Source: Gordius sp. MW1
Lineage: Eukaryota; Nematomorpha; Gordioida; Gordea; Gordiidae
Assembly (NCBI GenBank): GCA_964036665.1
Contig: OZ038528.1
Span: forward strand, 21,315,245 to 21,379,244
DNA: 64,000 bases
Direction: 5' to 3'
In this document: positions 60,701 to 64,000 of the stretch, one piece after another
Position numbering within the stretch: the stretch's first letter is position 1
Layout of the letters: every line of letters begins with the position of its first letter
Notes under the pieces: generated by a model
Seen by the model: the letters and a program-made list of their open reading frames with translations, nothing else
Databases searched by the model: none
What the model was told of the DNA's origin: nothing
Made by a program: the position numbers and the translations under genes

Positions 60701-62683
60701 GAATATGAAAAAGCATGTCGTCTGTATTGATTTAGAATATTTTAATCATTTTAAGATTTAAAAAGTATGTATTTGAATTTAATCCAAAAGAGGTAAAATT
60801 ATGTAAATATAAAGTTACCAATTTTTCAACCTCATCACGAGTCGCAAGGATCGTCATGCTTGGAAGAACTATGTCAAGTAGTATCTAGCAAATCACAAAA
60901 AATTGTTAGTTGCAATTATTTATTTTGCATTTCATAAAATTTGACAAATTATGAAATGTTGAAAACCTGCTGGTCATCCATATCATCCAAATTTATGAAC
61001 TCTTTCATTAACTTTATCCCGTAATTGATTATAGGTAGTTTCTGTAGGTATAAAATTATAAACTATACAATAAATTACTTTGGCCACAATCTTGTCTTCA
61101 GGGGCCACTTTTTCCTCTTTTTGACATACCTATTGATAAAATAAAAAAATTGTGTTCCAAATTCAGTAAACCCTTAATCAAAAATGTTTTTGACCATCAA
61201 TAATCATAGAGAATTTTAATACAAATAATTTGGGTAATTTGTAAAGTAGATAAGATTTTGTATGCTTTTTGCCTAAGATACTTTTGAGTAATAATCATAT
61301 TTAATAAAATTTAAGTTTTAATTTCCCTTAAAACAATATCTTAATCAATGTTGAAAGCCACATTTAAAATATATTATATATTGGGTAAAAATTAAAAATG
61401 CAATAATAAAATTATACTTTGTAAAATATTTTATTTAAAATAAATTTAATTTTTATAAGAACAATATTAAACAAATAGCATATATGGTAGATATAATTTT
61501 TAAAAAACTCATATAAAATATATCAACAACCAAATTTTGATGTGTACGGTTTAAATGAGAAATACATTGATAGAAGTTACCATTTTAATAACAGAATTCC
61601 AAAATTTTCTAACAAGATCAGCAATATTGCATGAAACTTTAATAGCACCTTTGTTATTTATACCTGAGGAGGATGTTGCTAGTTTTTTGTATTTTGAAGT
61701 TTGATTTATGATCTAAAGTATGTAATCAATCAAAATAAAATTATCATAAATAGCATCTGTAGACATTTCATTTAAACCAAATTGTGTTATAGTTTAATAT
61801 AGTTTTAAAAAATTAACCCCTATGATATCGTTCTTAAAAATAGTTAAATTGAACACACAATTTTAAAACACCAAACAAACAATTTCTGATTTCATTAATA
61901 CTTTAAAATCATGTCATGATAAATATTTTTCTTACTTTAAAGGCCAAAGCTGTTTTCCATTTACGTTCTTGATTAAAATCATATGACATCCATTTGATTT
62001 CGTGCAAAAAATAATCATGTATATATAGGGGATGAGGATATTCAATAACTTTAGGTAGCATACTCGCTGGCCACATACCACATTTCCTCAGTGAGTTTAT
62101 TTTATTGTAAATATCGCAGTCTTGCTGTTTAAATACACATATAAATAATAAATTAACTATCAAGTAAACTTTTTAAAAGCCTATTAAAAATAATAATGCC
62201 CTATGTCAATAATATAATACCAACCATATTGTCTTGGTCATTTTCTAAATTTGAATTATCAATGGGATCAGAATAAGCAACAAATTCATCATGGGTTTTT
62301 AGTCGCTTAACATTATGACTTTCAATATTTTCCTCATAATTTTTAGTTTGATAGTTAATATTACAATTCTCATAAAACTCTTCCTTTAATTCTTCCCTTT
62401 TTATCTTGATAGAGCCTTCCATATATGGAGGCTTAGGTTTTGGTGATTTAAGAATCGACATAGCATCATTGGAAAGGCCCACATGTAATTTTTCTTTAAA
62501 AAAGGTATCAATAAAATTTTGTAAGTCAATAGGAGGTTTTTTCTTCCATATTAAAAGGTCAGTAATAGAATGTCGTGTCATAAGACAATAACTTTCTGTA
62601 AGGTATTCAATAAGCGTTTCTCGTGATATATGCAAAGAAACAATCTTTTTTTCTAACAAAGTTTTTCTTAAAGTTGAACTCAT
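54787..62683 (-). CDS. EP400/Domino-related HSA-SANT protein lacking SNF2 ATPase (Eaf1-like)
   Basis: Exons (minus): 62225-62683, 61936-62124, 61581-61712, 61079-61129, 60967-61041, 60819-60884, 60284-60511, 59574-59855, 57551-57784, 56637-56963, 54787-56226; about 1,160 residues, GT-AG introns all falling between codons, one only 37 bp (61042-61078). Start: first ATG of exon 1. Residues ~164-235 are an HSA domain (LRKCGMWPASMLPK, HDYFLHEIKWMSYDF, QERKWKTA, then NIADLVRKFWNSVIKM). After about 250 residues comes SLFDKPSPILVKLRKE, then the SANT/Myb domain split between exons 8 and 9 (TEAWALIK | AIKFYQS..., SPGHTPNWDF, RSPKECRSYYENIIVPRE), then an EP400-type post-SANT region (YVQDKNHSYKKYF, LGNYGVNYANPVDP, KIDRLVREKK) and a ~480-residue Q/N/S-rich tail. 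In EP400/Domino an SNF2 ATPase lies between HSA and SANT; here it is absent. The layout is that of Eaf1/Vid21, the NuA4 acetyltransferase scaffold. The exon 8 acceptor is uncertain. Confidence 0.87.
59107..59257. mobile_element. hAT-type MITE in an intron of the EP400-like gene
   Basis: Starts TAGTGTTGTAAAAACGG and ends CGTTTTTACATTACTA. Flanking 8-mers CTACTGGC and ATATTGGC agree at six positions. Inside are TTTGGTCGGCCTTTGG and GGTCTGTTTATGTTTAGTCG, arranged as nested inverted repeats. Same family as 24608-24691 but longer and older. It lies in the 1.8-kb intron that splits the SANT domain. Confidence 0.8.
59290..59540. mobile_element. MITE relic, TGGCTACGC family
   Basis: Contains GCATTGGAATTAGGGAGGGG, TTTTAGCCATAATTTTAATA, GGGGGCAGCCGCCCCTCCC and TTGGCTACGCACATG. 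Relatives are at 4450, 7560 and 23170. It is in the same intron, 33 bp from exon 8. Confidence 0.6.
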
Positions 62684-64000
62684 TTTATGATCCAAAAAAA
62701 CAGATGGTATAACAAAAGAAAATCCAGTTAGCTACTAATGCGATTACAAAAAAAAAGTAAGTCGAAAAATAATATTATTAAAATTGTGGGCTCAAGCTTC
62801 TAACACCTATTAAAAATTGGCCAATAATATTCGACGTTCTGACTGTATTGTTTGGACCAATCAGTATGCGATCCCGCATTAATTTTGGAAACGCTTCCAA
62901 AAGATGTACACATACAAAAATAAGTAACATAAAAACTTATATATTATTAAAAAAATAAACAATTTTATGTTAAGTGTTAAGCAAGTATATTGATTGTTGT
63001 TATCAAAGATTACTTACGATTATTACGGAATTTAAAAATAATTTTATTCCGAAAGCATGCATTCTAAATCTGATTTCTATATGTAACGGAATGAAACAAT
63101 AACGCGAAAAGGGAAAAATAACGCATGCAAAATGCAAAACCTTAAAGTACTAATGCGTATCTTTCTCGAGGGAACAGATAGATTCTCTACTCCAAATAAT
63201 GCTAGAGTGATAAATGCGTAATGTGAGTTAATCCCCATCTGGTTTTTGTTTTATCGTAATTAGATGTTATCAAACTCGTTAACTTTCGTAAATACACAAT
63301 TTAATGTTAAATAAGTGGTGTACAACAACGATTGTAAGGGTAAAGGAAAGTAATGTTTACCAGAGGAGGATATAGTGTAATAATTATTGCAAGGGGAGAG
63401 GAGACCGTTATAATGATTGTCAAAGAAGGGGGGAGGATGAAAGACAAACGTATATAATCCACGGCAGAAATAAAAAATTTCAATCAGTTGTTTTTTGACA
63501 TCAAAATAATGAGCTCATTTAAATGACAAAAACAAATATCTTTTGGAGAAGGTAATAACGTTGTTGACAGAGTGGCCCGAGACGAGCCTTGGCCCTATCC
63601 CAAGGACAAAATCATACACCCTTAAATCCCTCAAACGCTAGTTTCAGAGTCAATCCTGTTGGAGCTCCGTTAAATTTAAATTTTCAGTTTCAATTTAAGC
63701 TATTAATTTCCCAAATATATAACTTAAAGTTAATAAAAAGCTGGATATATATGATATTATACTGGTCTCTAATTTTGAGACGACAATTAAATAGAGTACT
63801 TATAACTAGCATCAAGGAGAATTTGTACGATTTTTTTGTTTTGTTTTAAAATGGATTTGCAGATAATATCATTTATCATCAAGGTATGTTTATAATTGTT
63901 TAATAGATAGCATAAAGAGTTTTAATTATCATTTTAGATTCATTCGCGGATTCGTACAGAGCTTATAATATTCTGTATAATTTGTAATATTTTTATTTAT
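62684..64000. other. Upstream region of the EP400-like gene
   Basis: Probable promoter/5' UTR side of the minus-strand gene, but no core element can be defended. The open frame at 63589-63849 (+) is A/T-driven with no recognisable domain and is not called a gene. Confidence 0.4.

Noticed and set aside
63589-63849. 86-codon plus-strand open frame
   Set aside because: Hydrophobic, A/T-driven composition, no domain, no splice or homology support.

Overview
This is AT-rich animal (metazoan) genomic DNA. The evidence is a set of spliced eukaryotic genes with clear animal orthologues (Di-Ras GTPase, ERCC8/CSA, SoxB-type HMG protein, STAR/KH RNA-binding protein, EP400/Domino-type HSA+SANT protein), GT-AG introns, and a heavy load of eukaryotic transposons. 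Several introns are very short (34, 36, 37, 39 and 49 bp), which points to a lineage with microintrons, as known in flatworms and some other small-bodied invertebrates. The phylum cannot be fixed from the window.

Layout. 1-11.5 kb: gene-poor, with a 160-bp tandem array at the left edge, a 5'-truncated LINE (RLE-type C-terminus) and two MITE relics. 11.5-12.7 kb: a two-exon Di-Ras gene (+). 14.6-17.3 kb: a complete pogo/Tigger element with matching ends, TA target duplication and a decayed transposase. 17.5-26.9 kb: three copies of a repeat family that looks like a Helentron-associated non-autonomous element (HINE/DINE-1 type): subterminal inverted repeats, central ~130-bp tandem units and a 3' GC hairpin. 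A fourth copy lies at 42.7-44.4 kb. 27.3-31.75 kb: seven-exon ERCC8 (-), whose last intron holds a three-layer transposon nest. 31.9-47 kb: almost wholly mobile DNA (a MITE with a 10-bp target duplication, GC-rich hAT-like elements, an LTR-like direct-repeat pair with a foldback, two decayed LINEs, long-inverted-repeat elements). 50.3-52.6 kb: single-exon SoxB-like gene and a small two-exon STAR/KH gene (+). 54.8-62.7 kb: an eleven-exon gene (-) for an EP400/Domino relative.

The most notable point is that last gene. Spliced conceptually it gives about 1,160 residues: N-terminal region, HSA domain, about 250 residues, SANT/Myb domain, conserved post-SANT region, Q/N-rich tail. The SNF2 ATPase that separates HSA from SANT in animal EP400/Domino is absent, and the intervening genomic DNA is too short to hold it. 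The architecture is that of fungal Eaf1/Vid21, the NuA4 scaffold. If confirmed by transcripts, this animal carries an ATPase-free EP400, either by fission or ATPase loss or as a separate paralogue.

The genes do not form a pathway. ERCC8 (transcription-coupled repair ubiquitin ligase adaptor) and the NuA4-type scaffold are both nuclear chromatin/repair genes, but nothing in the sequence ties them together. Exon boundaries were read by eye from splice signals, frame and homology.
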